A stretch of DNA of 64,000 bases from Streptomyces thermolilacinus SPC6 (GTDB lineage: Bacteria > Actinomycetota > Actinomycetes > Streptomycetales > Streptomycetaceae), in NCBI RefSeq assembly GCF_000478605.2, contig NZ_ASHX02000001.1, positions 4,045,001 through 4,109,000 of the forward strand. Reading direction: 5' to 3'. Under the pieces are notes generated by a model. It was not told the origin of the DNA. It saw nothing but the letters and a program-made list of their open reading frames with translations, and ran no database searches. Of the stretch, positions 22,900 through 31,258 are shown one piece after another. The first letter of the stretch is position 1. The number at the start of each line of letters is the position of its first letter. The position numbers and the translations under genes are program-made.

Positions 22900-23970
22900 C
22901 TACGCGGGGCCGAGGTCCACAGCCGCGCAGCGCCACCTGCGGTCCTGGCCCCGTTCCAGGCGGAACGCCATCGCCCGTACCCGAGCGCCCGTCGTCACGG
23001 TGGCGAACGCCTCCACCACGCTCTCCGACAGCGGGGCCCCACCGCACCGGCGCAGTACCGGGCGGGAGCCGCGGGTGGTGCCGGCGGGGCGCAGGGGGTT
23101 GGCCGGGGCCAGGCGGATCAGCTGCTCGTACGCCTCGCCGATCGTGTGGCCCAGCATCCAGTGCACGGGCCGCTCCCCGGTCAGTACGGCCAGCAGCCGC
23201 TCGGCGAACACCACGTGCGGCGGCAGGACGCGCGGGCGTACGGCGACCGTCGAACCGGCCGGTGGGCGGGGCCGTACGGCTCCGGGGCGGGCCTCGCCGG
23301 GGCGGCTGCTGCCCGGCCGCGCGCTGCCGCCCGGCCGACGCAGGTCACGCCGCCCACCGGGGCGGCCCGCCGCACGCGCCACCCGCCCGGTCTCGGGCAC
23401 GGCTGCCCGGGCGTTGCCGGGTCCGGACGGGTGCGTTTCGGCCCGGCGTGGGTCGGGGGCTGGCGGCGCAGCCGGGTGCGGGCCGACCGGTGAGGGCGCA
23501 ACGGGGTTCGAGGCGGCCTGATCCGAGCTTGCCGGTGATGGTGCGGCTGAGTGCGAATGTGCCGGTGGCGGGGCGGTCGGGTGCGGGGAGACCGGGTGGG
23601 CGCCCGTCCCGTGCGAGCCCGCCGGTGTTGGGGCGGCCCGGTGCGGGGCGGCCGAGGAGGTACCGGCCTCGCGCGGGTCTGCGGGTGACGGGTCTGCCTG
23701 GGGTGCCGTGACCGGGTGCGCGGGGGCCGAGTGGGTGTCGGGCCGGTGCGAGCCAGTGGGTGACGGGGCTGTCGGGTGCGCCGTGGCCGAGTGCGTAACG
23801 GTCGGGCGGGGGTGGAGCTTGGGGGGCGTGGCGTTGCGGGCGGGGGTGGTGCCAAGGCCCTCCGGGGGCTTCCAGCGGGGTGGGGTGGTGGAGTGCGTGT
23901 CGGCCGGGCCCCGGGGCGACGGGACGTGGGCGGGCCGTGCTTCGGGGGTGGAGATCGGGGTGGGCGGCAT
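22900..23970 (-). CDS. Rv3235 family protein with long Pro-rich N-terminus
   Basis: A 356-residue protein. The conserved part is the C-terminal ~140 residues: PHVVFAERLLAVLTGERPVHWML, EAYEQLIRLAP, and AMAFRLERGQDRRWRCAAVD. This domain is typical of the small actinobacterial Rv3235 family encoded beside secA, whose function is unknown but whose position suggests a link to Sec export. The first ~210 residues are Pro/Thr/Ala/His-rich low complexity (HPVSPHPTAPPPAHSHS), much longer than needed for the family, and look like slippage-driven expansion. The ATG at 23970 has GGAAGGGACC upstream. It is convergent to secA. Confidence 0.82.
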   Translation of the reverse strand: MPPTPISTPEARPAHVPSPRGPADTHSTTPPRWKPPEGLGTTPARNATPPKLHPRPTVTHSATAHPTAPSPTGSHRPDTHSAPAHPVTAPQADPSPADPREAGTSSAAPHRAAPTPAGSHGTGAHPVSPHPTAPPPAHSHSAAPSPASSDQAASNPVAPSPVGPHPAAPPAPDPRRAETHPSGPGNARAAVPETGRVARAAGRPGGRRDLRRPGGSARPGSSRPGEARPGAVRPRPPAGSTVAVRPRVLPPHVVFAERLLAVLTGERPVHWMLGHTIGEAYEQLIRLAPANPLRPAGTTRGSRPVLRRCGGAPLSESVVEAFATVTTGARVRAMAFRLERGQDRRWRCAAVDLGPA

Positions 23971-24243
23971 CGGCGTGGTCCCTTCCGTCAGCCCGGATTA
24001 CCGGGGGGTAACTTCGCGCTGGCCCACTTCTACGGGTGCGTCACCCGCCCCGCAACGACCTGTCAAGCCCGTGCCACGACGGCCCGGAATCACCTGTCCG
24101 GGTGACAGGGGCCAAGGGGCGTCTGGGTTCACGAGGGGTCCGTGCAACGCGCGGTGGACGTCGGGGACCCCCAATACCAGCCCCCGAAGGGGTACGGCCG
24201 CACGTATCCTGAGGACGTCTGTCGACTACGAAAGCGGCCTGTC

Positions 24244-24750
24244 ATGCGCGTGTACGTTCCCCTGACCCTCCCCGGTCTCGCACAGGCGCACAGGACGGGA
24301 ACCCTCGGCGCGGGCACGCTCACCGCGTACGCCGTCACGCCTGGCCTGCGCGAGTGGTACGTCTCCGACGACATCGAGGAGCTGGAGTACGCCGCGCTCA
24401 GCCGCGCAGCAGCCGCCTCGCTGCGCCTCATCGCCGCCGACCCGGACGCCGCGCGCCGCCGGGTCGTCGTCGCCGTGGACGTCCCGGACGGCGCCGCGAC
24501 CGCCGACCCCGACCGGGGCCTCGACCCCGCGTCGGTCGGCGAGGTGCGGGTCGCCGGGCCCGTGCCGCTGGCCAAGGCCGCGGCCGTACACGCCGACTCG
24601 TCCGACGCCGAGGCCGATGTGACCGCCGCCGCCGACGCGCTCGGCGCGGCCGACATGGGCGACGACGACGCCCAGTTCACCGTGGACGGCGCCGAGGACC
24701 ACGAGCTGCTCTGGTACGGCGTCCAGGAGATCCCGAACCTGGTGGACTGA
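24244..24750 (+). CDS. DUF6912 family protein
   Basis: A 168-residue acidic protein beginning MRVYVPLTLPGLA, with AYAVTPGLREWYVSDDIEEL and a C-terminus ending DHELLWYGVQEIPNLVD, matching a conserved actinobacterial family of unknown function as I recognise it. No signal peptide or membrane segment is seen, so it is probably cytoplasmic. The longer frame to 24142 lacks a ribosome binding site and conserved sequence. It lies 43 nt before the HAD gene in the same direction. Confidence 0.8.
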   Translation: MRVYVPLTLPGLAQAHRTGTLGAGTLTAYAVTPGLREWYVSDDIEELEYAALSRAAAASLRLIAADPDAARRRVVVAVDVPDGAATADPDRGLDPASVGEVRVAGPVPLAKAAAVHADSSDAEADVTAAADALGAADMGDDDAQFTVDGAEDHELLWYGVQEIPNLVD

Positions 24751-24780
24751 GGCCCGGGGTCCGTTGTCGGACCCTGCCGG

Positions 24781-24786
24781 TACGGT
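24781..24786 (+). promoter_or_regulatory. candidate -10 element for a leaderless transcript of the HAD gene
   Basis: TACGGT lies 7 nt before the ATG at 24794 and there is no Shine-Dalgarno, so a transcript beginning at or next to the start codon is possible. No good -35 is visible, which keeps confidence low. Confidence 0.3.
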
Positions 24787-24793
24787 TTTCGCC

Positions 24794-25456
24794 ATGGGGA
24801 AGTACCGCGCGCATCTGGTCTGGGACTGGAACGGGACTCTGCTCGACGACATCACGGCCGTCATCGAGGCGACGAACGCCGCCTTCGAGGAGATAGGCCT
24901 GCCGCCGATCACGCTCGAGCGGTACCGGGAGCTGTACTGCGTGCCGATCCCCCTGTTCTACGAGCGGCTGCTCGGCCGGCTGCCCAGCGAGGAGGAGTGG
25001 GCCGTCATGGACGGCACGTTCCACCGGCACTACTGGTCGCGTGCCGACGCGTGCGGGCTCACCGACGGGGCGGCCGAGCTGCTGGCGGCGGCGCGCGAGT
25101 TCGGGCGGACCCAGTCGCTGCTGTCGCTGGCGCCGCACGAGCGCCTGGTGCCGCTGGTGCGGCAGCACGGCATCCACGACTGGTTCGTCCGCGTCGACGG
25201 GCGTACGGGCCACTCCACGTCCGGCAAGGCCGAGCACATGGTGCGGCACCTGAGGGCCCTGGACGGCGTCCCGCCCGAGCGGATCGTCGTCATCGGGGAC
25301 GCGGCGGACGACGCGGTCGCGGCGGCGCACGTCGGCGCGCGGGCGGTGCTGTACACGGGCGGTTCGCACAGCCGGGCCAGCCTGGAGGCCGTGGGCGTTC
25401 CGGTGGTGGACACGCTGACGGAAGCCGTCGCCGTCGCCGAGGACCTGGTCGCCTGA
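24794..25456 (+). CDS. HAD family hydrolase (phosphoglycolate-phosphatase-like)
   Basis: About 220 residues of a subfamily I HAD hydrolase. Motif I is WDWNGTLLDD (Asp11 nucleophile); the usual second Asp, the general acid/base, is replaced by Asn13. Motif II lies in the QSLLSLAPHERL region, motif III is the Lys in STSGKAEHM, and motif IV is VVIGDAADDAVAA. The cap domain is alpha-helical (about 20-80). Relatives dephosphorylate small phosphate esters. The DWN form also occurs in other actinobacterial HAD proteins as far as I recall, so activity is likely but not certain. The frame extends to a TTG at 24764, but the ATG at 24794 fits motif I spacing. Confidence 0.85.
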   Translation: MGKYRAHLVWDWNGTLLDDITAVIEATNAAFEEIGLPPITLERYRELYCVPIPLFYERLLGRLPSEEEWAVMDGTFHRHYWSRADACGLTDGAAELLAAAREFGRTQSLLSLAPHERLVPLVRQHGIHDWFVRVDGRTGHSTSGKAEHMVRHLRALDGVPPERIVVIGDAADDAVAAAHVGARAVLYTGGSHSRASLEAVGVPVVDTLTEAVAVAEDLVA

Positions 25457-26081
25457 GCGGGCATCCCGACACCTGACGCCCGGCGCCCGGACCGCGCCCA
25501 CGACGCCCACCGCGCCCGGCGCCCCGCGCCCATCCCGCCCGGCGCCCGGACCGCGCCGACGCCTCGACGGCGTCCGACCGACGCGCCCGGCGCGCCAGTG
25601 CCCCCGCGCGTGGACGCCCGGCGGACCGTACGGCCGTGCGGCTCGACGTCCGGAAGGGGGGCCCGACCGTGGCCCGGTCTGGTGGGGTTCGTGGGGAGCT
25701 GGGCGGCTTGCCCGCTCGCGCGCGCGTCTGTCGCTGTCCACACTGTCAAACTTCGCGGCTGTCTTTTGTACACATACGGCTCATGACGGCCGAGGGGTGA
25801 GGAGCGATAGCCTGGACCCGTGATCAGCGCTATACGCCGTGGGGGCAGCGGAGCCCCCGGCCGGCGCCCGATGTGCCTTCGTGCCCGGGCGGCAGCTGAT
25901 CCTTTCTGCCCGGTTCCCCCGCCACCCAAGGCTTCCCCGCCGAGATTGGCCGAGAATGATCCGGGCTTCTCTCATTCAGGCATAACGTCCACGACGAGCG
26001 GATACCCCGCGTTGAAGCGTGAACGTGACGCCGCCCCCTTCCCCTACGTCACGCAACGGCGCGCGACAGGAGCCAGAGGAC
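25457..26081 (+). other. 625-bp intergenic region upstream of gdh, with direct repeats
   Basis: No convincing gene. The first part is C-rich; a 22-bp direct repeat occurs at 25477-25498 and 25536-25557 (core GGCGCCCGGACCGCGCC, period 59 bp). The middle part near 25735-25790 is AT-richer (CTTTTGTACACATACGG) and may hold the gdh promoter, but I could not fix a -10/-35 pair. A 107-codon open frame from GTG 25820 overlaps the gdh start and lacks protein-like features. The ribosome binding site for gdh is AGAGGA just before 26082. Confidence 0.5.
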
Positions 26082-29000
26082 ATGCAGACCAAGCTGGACG
26101 AAGCCAAGGCCGAGCTGCTCGAACGGGCCGCCCGGGTAGCTGAGAACGAGACCGGGGACAGGCCCGACCCGGGCACCGTGCTCGAGTACCTCCAGCGTTA
26201 CTACCTGCACACCGCTCCCGAGGACCTCACGGACCGCGACCCCGTCGACGTGTACGGCGCCGCGCTCTCCCACTACCGGCTGGCCGAGAACCGCCCCCAG
26301 GGCACGGCCAACGTCCGCGTGCACACGCCGACCGTCGAGGAGAACGGCTGGACGTGCAGCCACTCCGTGGTCGAGGTCGTCACCGACGACATGCCGTTCC
26401 TGGTGGACTCCGTCACCAACGAGCTGTCCCGGCAGAACCGCGGCATCCACCTCGTCGTGCACCCGCAGGTCGTCGTCCGCCGTGATGTGACCGGAAAGCT
26501 CGTCGAGGTCATCACCTCCGGCCCCGGCTCCGAGTTCGGCGGCCACACCAGGCCGCAGGACGCGCTGGTCGAGTCGTGGATCCACGTCGAGATCGACCGC
26601 GAGACCGACCGCGCCGACCTCAAGCAGATCACCGCCGACCTGCTGCGCGTCCTGTCCGACGTCCGCGAGGCCGTCGAGGACTGGGAGAAGATGCGCGACG
26701 CCGCGCTCCGCCTCTCCGAGGGCCTCGCCGACGAGCCGACCGCCGCCGACCTGCGGCCCAGCGAGGTCGAGGAGGCCCGCGAGCTGCTGCGCTGGCTGGC
26801 CGACGACCACTTCACGTTCCTCGGCTACCGCGAGTACAACCTCGTGGACGGCGACGCCCTCGCCGCCGTCCCCGGCACCGGCCTCGGCATCCTGCGCTCC
26901 GACCCGCACCACAGCGGCGACGACGCCCACGGCCACCCGGTCTCGCCGTCGTTCAACCGGCTGCCCGCCGACGCCCGCGCCAAGGCCCGCGAGCACAAGC
27001 TGCTCATCCTCACCAAGGCCAACAGCCGCGCCACCGTCCACCGCCCGTCGTACCTGGACTACATCGGCGTCAAGAAGTTCGACGCGCAGGGCAACGTCGT
27101 CGGCGAGCGCCGCTTCCTCGGCCTGTTCTCGTCCGCCGCGTACACCGAGTCCGTGCGGCGCGTCCCCGTCATCCGCCGAAAGGTCGCCGAGGTCCTCGAC
27201 GCGGCGGGCTTCTCGCCCGCCAGCCACGACGGCCGCGACCTGCTGCAGATCCTGGAGACGTACCCCCGCGACGAGCTGTTCCAGACGCCCGTCGACCAGC
27301 TGCTGTCCATCGTCACCAGCGTCCTGTACCTCCAGGAGCGCCGCCGGCTGCGCCTCTACCTGCGCCAGGACGAGTACGGCCGCTACTACTCGGCGCTCGT
27401 CTACCTGCCGCGCGACCGGTTCAACACGACCGTCCGCGAGCGGCTCACCGACATCCTGAAGGAGGAGCTCGGCGGCACCAGCGTGGACTTCACCGCCTGG
27501 AACACCGAGTCCGTCCTCTCCCGCCTCCACTTCGTCGTCCGCGTCCCGCAGGGCACCACCCTCACCCCGCTCACCGACGCCGACGCCGACCGCATCGAGA
27601 ACCGGCTCGCCGAGGCCGCCCGCTCCTGGGCCGACGGCTTCAGCGAGGCGCTCAACGCCGAGACCGGCGAGGAGCGCGCCGCCGAGCTGCTGCGCCGCTA
27701 CGGCAACGCCTTCACCGAGGGCTACAAGGCCGACCACTCGCCGCGCGCCGCCGTCGCCGACGTCCTCCAGATGGAGCAGCTCACCCAGGGCGGCGAGGAC
27801 TTCGCGCTGTCCCTGTACGAGCCGGTCGGCGCCGCCCCCGGCGAGCGCCGCTTCAAGATCTACAAGACGGGCGCGCAGGTCTCCCTCTCCGCCGTGCTGC
27901 CGGTCCTCAACCGGCTCGGCGTCGAGGTCGTCGACGAGCGGCCGTACGAGCTGCGCTGCGCCGACCGCACGCACGCCTGGATCTACGACTTCGGCCTGCG
28001 CATGCCCGCGCCCGCCGGGAGCGGCGGCGACTACCTGGGCGACGACGCCCGCGAGCGGTTCCAGGAGGCGTTCGCCGCGACCTGGACCGGGCAGGCCGAG
28101 AACGACGGCTTCAACGCCCTGGTGCTGCGCGCCGGGCTGTCCTGGCGGCAGGCGATGGTGCTGCGCGCGTACGCCAAGTACCTGCGGCAGGCCGGTTCGA
28201 CGTTCAGCCAGGACTACATGGAGGACACCCTCCGCGACAACGTCCACACGACGCGGCTGCTCGTCTCGCTGTTCGAGGCGCGGATGTCGCCCGAGCGGCA
28301 GCGGGCCGGGACCGAGCTGACGGACGGCATCCTGGAGGAGCTCGACGGCGCCCTCGACCAGGTCGCCTCGCTCGACGAGGACCGCATCCTGCGCTCCTTC
28401 CTCACCGTCATCAAGGCGACCCTGCGGACCAACTTCTTCCAGAAGGACGCCGACGGGCGGCCGCACGCGTACGTGTCGATGAAGTTCGACCCGCAGGCCA
28501 TCCCCGACCTGCCGGCGCCGCGCCCCGCGTTCGAGATCTGGGTGTACTCGCCCCGCGTCGAGGGCGTCCACCTGCGGTTCGGCAAGGTCGCGCGCGGTGG
28601 TCTGCGCTGGTCGGACCGGCGCGAGGACTTCCGTACGGAGATCCTCGGCCTGGTCAAGGCGCAGATGGTGAAGAACACCGTCATCGTCCCGGTCGGCGCG
28701 AAGGGCGGCTTCGTCGCCAAGCAGCTGCCCGACCCGTCCGTGGACCGCGACGCGTGGATGGCCGAGGGCATCGCCTCGTACCGGACGTTCATCTCCGCGC
28801 TGCTCGACATCACCGACAACCTGGTCGGCGGCGAGGTCGTGCCGCCCGCCGACGTGGTCCGCCACGACGAGGACGACACGTACCTGGTCGTCGCCGCCGA
28901 CAAGGGCACCGCGACGTTCTCCGACATCGCCAACGAGGTCGCCGTCGGGTACGGCTTCTGGCTCGGTGACGCCTTCGCGTCCGGCGGCTCCGCCGGGTAC

Positions 29001-31022
29001 GACCACAAGGGCATGGGCATCACCGCGCGCGGCGCGTGGGAGTCCGTGAAGCGGCACTTCCGCGAGCTGGGCCACGACACGCAGACGCAGGACTTCACCG
29101 TCGTCGGCGTCGGCGACATGTCCGGCGACGTGTTCGGCAACGGCATGCTGCTGTCCGAGCACATCCGGCTCGTCGCCGCGTTCGACCACCGGCACATCTT
29201 CATCGACCCGAACCCGGACGCGGCCGTCTCGTACGCCGAGCGGCGCCGCCTGTTCGAGCTGCCCCGCAGCTCCTGGGCCGACTACAACGCCGACCTGCTC
29301 TCCCCGGGCGGCGGCGTCCACTCGCGGCAGGCCAAGTCCATCCCGGTCAACGCCCACATGCGGGCGGCGCTCGGCATCGACGAGGGCGTCACCAAGCTGA
29401 CCCCGGCCGAGCTGATGAAGGCGATCCTCAAGGCCCCGGTGGACCTGCTGTGGAACGGCGGCATCGGCACGTACGTCAAGGCGTCCAGCGAGTCGCACGC
29501 CGACGTCGGCGACAAGGCCAACGACGCGATCCGCGTCAACGGCGAGGACCTGCGCGTCAAGGTCGTCGGCGAGGGCGGCAACCTCGGCCTCACCCAGCTC
29601 GGACGGATCGAGTTCGCCCGCAGCGGCGGACCCGAGGGCACCGGCGGCAAGGTCAACACCGACGCCATCGACAACAGCGCGGGCGTGGACACCTCCGACC
29701 ACGAGGTGAACATCAAGATCCTGCTGAACGGCCTCGTCGCGGACGGCGACATGACCGTCAAGCAGCGCAACAAGATCCTCGCGGAGATGACCGACGAGGT
29801 GGGCCGCCTGGTCCTGCGCAACAACTACGCGCAGAACGTGGCGCTCGCCCTCGCCGTCCACCAGTCCGGCTCCCTCCTCCACGCCCACCAGCGGTTCCTG
29901 CGCCGCCTGGAGAGCGACGGGCACCTCGACCGCGACCTGGAGTTCCTGCCCAGCGACCGGCAGATCCGCGAGCTGCTGGGCACGGGCAAGGGCCTCAGTC
30001 AGCCCGAGCTCGCCGTCCTCATGGCGTACACCAAGATCACGGTGGCGGAGGAGCTGATCGCCACCGACCTGCCGGACGACCCGTACCTGCGGAGCCTGCT
30101 CCACGAGTACTTCCCGACGACGCTGCGCGAGCAGTTCCCCGACCAGATCGACGCGCACGCGCTGCGCCGCGAGATCATCACCACGATCCTCGTGAACGAC
30201 ACGGTCAACAGCGGCGGCTCGACGTTCCTGCACCGCCTGCGGGAGGAGACCGGCGCGTCGATCGCGGAGATCGTCCGGGCGCAGACCGCCGCCCGCGCCA
30301 TCTTCGGCCTGGGCGGGGTCTGGGACGCCGTCGAGGCGCTCGACAACAGGGTCCCGGCCGAGGTGCAGACCCGCATCCGGCTCCACTCGCGCCGCCTCGT
30401 CGAGCGCGGTACGCGCTGGCTGCTCAACAACCGGCCGCAGCCGCTCCAGCTCGCCGAGACGATCGACTTCTTCGGCGCCCGCGTCGAGCAGGTGTGGGCC
30501 GAGCTGCCGAAGATGCTGCGCGGCGCCGACCTGGAGTGGTACGAGGGCCTGGTCACCGAGCTGACCACGGCGGGCGTGCCGGGCGAGCTGGCGGCGCGGG
30601 TCGCCGGGTTCTCGTCGGCGTTCCCGACGCTGGACATCGTGGCCATCGCGGACCGCACCGGCAAGGACGCCCTCGCCGTCGCCGAGGTGTATTACGACCT
30701 CGCCGACCGGCTGCGGATCACGCAGCTGATGGACCGGATCATCGAGCTGCCGCGGGCCGACCGCTGGCAGTCGATGGCCCGCGCCGCGATCCGCGAGGAC
30801 CTGTACGCGGCGCACGCCGCGCTCACCTCCGACGTGCTGTCGGCCGGGAACGGCACGTCCACGCCGGAGGAGCGGTTCACCGCCTGGGAGGACAAGAACG
30901 CCTCGCTGCTGGCGCGCGCCCGGACGACGCTGGAGGAGATCCAGGGCTCCGACGCGTTCGACCTGGCGAACCTTTCGGTGGCGATGCGGACGATGCGTAC
31001 GCTGCTGCGCACCCACAGCTGA
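26082..31022 (+). CDS. gdh: NAD-specific glutamate dehydrogenase, 180-kDa class
   Basis: A 1646-residue enzyme of the large L_180 class first described from Streptomyces (about 1650 residues). It oxidatively deaminates glutamate to 2-oxoglutarate with NAD. ACT-like regulatory segments occupy the N-terminal half (HSVVEVVTDDMPFLVDSVTN). The catalytic domain lies centrally (about 800-1200): ARGGLRWSDRREDFRTEIL, KNTVIVPVGAKGGFV with the catalytic lysine region, and the dinucleotide-binding area VVGVGDMSGDVFGNGML. A helical C-terminal region completes the protein. The ATG at 26082 has a nearby purine-rich site; the ORF extends slightly upstream. It is monocistronic and followed by a strong hairpin. 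The long open frame on the opposite strand is a shadow. Confidence 0.97.
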   Translation: MQTKLDEAKAELLERAARVAENETGDRPDPGTVLEYLQRYYLHTAPEDLTDRDPVDVYGAALSHYRLAENRPQGTANVRVHTPTVEENGWTCSHSVVEVVTDDMPFLVDSVTNELSRQNRGIHLVVHPQVVVRRDVTGKLVEVITSGPGSEFGGHTRPQDALVESWIHVEIDRETDRADLKQITADLLRVLSDVREAVEDWEKMRDAALRLSEGLADEPTAADLRPSEVEEARELLRWLADDHFTFLGYREYNLVDGDALAAVPGTGLGILRSDPHHSGDDAHGHPVSPSFNRLPADARAKAREHKLLILTKANSRATVHRPSYLDYIGVKKFDAQGNVVGERRFLGLFSSAAYTESVRRVPVIRRKVAEVLDAAGFSPASHDGRDLLQILETYPRDELFQTPVDQLLSIVTSVLYLQERRRLRLYLRQDEYGRYYSALVYLPRDRFNTTVRERLTDILKEELGGTSVDFTAWNTESVLSRLHFVVRVPQGTTLTPLTDADADRIENRLAEAARSWADGFSEALNAETGEERAAELLRRYGNAFTEGYKADHSPRAAVADVLQMEQLTQGGEDFALSLYEPVGAAPGERRFKIYKTGAQVSLSAVLPVLNRLGVEVVDERPYELRCADRTHAWIYDFGLRMPAPAGSGGDYLGDDARERFQEAFAATWTGQAENDGFNALVLRAGLSWRQAMVLRAYAKYLRQAGSTFSQDYMEDTLRDNVHTTRLLVSLFEARMSPERQRAGTELTDGILEELDGALDQVASLDEDRILRSFLTVIKATLRTNFFQKDADGRPHAYVSMKFDPQAIPDLPAPRPAFEIWVYSPRVEGVHLRFGKVARGGLRWSDRREDFRTEILGLVKAQMVKNTVIVPVGAKGGFVAKQLPDPSVDRDAWMAEGIASYRTFISALLDITDNLVGGEVVPPADVVRHDEDDTYLVVAADKGTATFSDIANEVAVGYGFWLGDAFASGGSAGYDHKGMGITARGAWESVKRHFRELGHDTQTQDFTVVGVGDMSGDVFGNGMLLSEHIRLVAAFDHRHIFIDPNPDAAVSYAERRRLFELPRSSWADYNADLLSPGGGVHSRQAKSIPVNAHMRAALGIDEGVTKLTPAELMKAILKAPVDLLWNGGIGTYVKASSESHADVGDKANDAIRVNGEDLRVKVVGEGGNLGLTQLGRIEFARSGGPEGTGGKVNTDAIDNSAGVDTSDHEVNIKILLNGLVADGDMTVKQRNKILAEMTDEVGRLVLRNNYAQNVALALAVHQSGSLLHAHQRFLRRLESDGHLDRDLEFLPSDRQIRELLGTGKGLSQPELAVLMAYTKITVAEELIATDLPDDPYLRSLLHEYFPTTLREQFPDQIDAHALRREIITTILVNDTVNSGGSTFLHRLREETGASIAEIVRAQTAARAIFGLGGVWDAVEALDNRVPAEVQTRIRLHSRRLVERGTRWLLNNRPQPLQLAETIDFFGARVEQVWAELPKMLRGADLEWYEGLVTELTTAGVPGELAARVAGFSSAFPTLDIVAIADRTGKDALAVAEVYYDLADRLRITQLMDRIIELPRADRWQSMARAAIREDLYAAHAALTSDVLSAGNGTSTPEERFTAWEDKNASLLARARTTLEEIQGSDAFDLANLSVAMRTMRTLLRTHS

Positions 31023-31037
31023 GCGCCCGCTCCGCGT

Positions 31038-31078
31038 GCGCCGGGGGCGCCCACCCGTGTGGTGGGCGCCCCCGGCGC
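31038..31078. terminator. gdh terminator hairpin
   Basis: A perfect 18-bp stem, GCGCCGGGGGCGCCCACC against its complement, with a 5-nt loop and no T tail. It lies 16 nt after gdh and can serve the convergent glycosyltransferase gene too. Confidence 0.8.
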
Positions 31079-31085
31079 GTTCCGC

Positions 31086-31136
31086 GGGTGGGGGCGGTGG
31101 GGGCGGTGGGGCGTCGGGGCGGTGCGGGCGGTGGGG
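31086..31136 (+). repeat. G-rich tract with G-quadruplex potential
   Basis: Eight runs of three or more G on the plus strand within 51 bp, including a tandem GGGGGCGGT repeat. It meets the simple G3+N1-7 quadruplex pattern. It lies between convergent genes just past the gdh terminator. Confidence 0.6.
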
Positions 31137-31258
31137 CGCGCTTCCGTGGTCGTACGCCCCTGCGGGCTGTGGTACGCACCCGCCGTGTCGCCGTGCCCGT
31201 ACCTGCTCCCGTACGCCTTCGTCGTCTCCCCGCGCCCGTACGTGCTCCTGTACGCCCC
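31137..31258. other. tail of the convergent intergenic region
   Basis: Apart from the G-rich tract, the space between the gdh terminator and the glycosyltransferase stop holds several copies of CCCGTAC but no supported gene. Confidence 0.5.

Noticed and set aside
25820..26143. 107-codon frame overlapping the gdh start
   Set aside because: It has no conserved sequence, overlaps gdh in another frame and lacks a Shine-Dalgarno.
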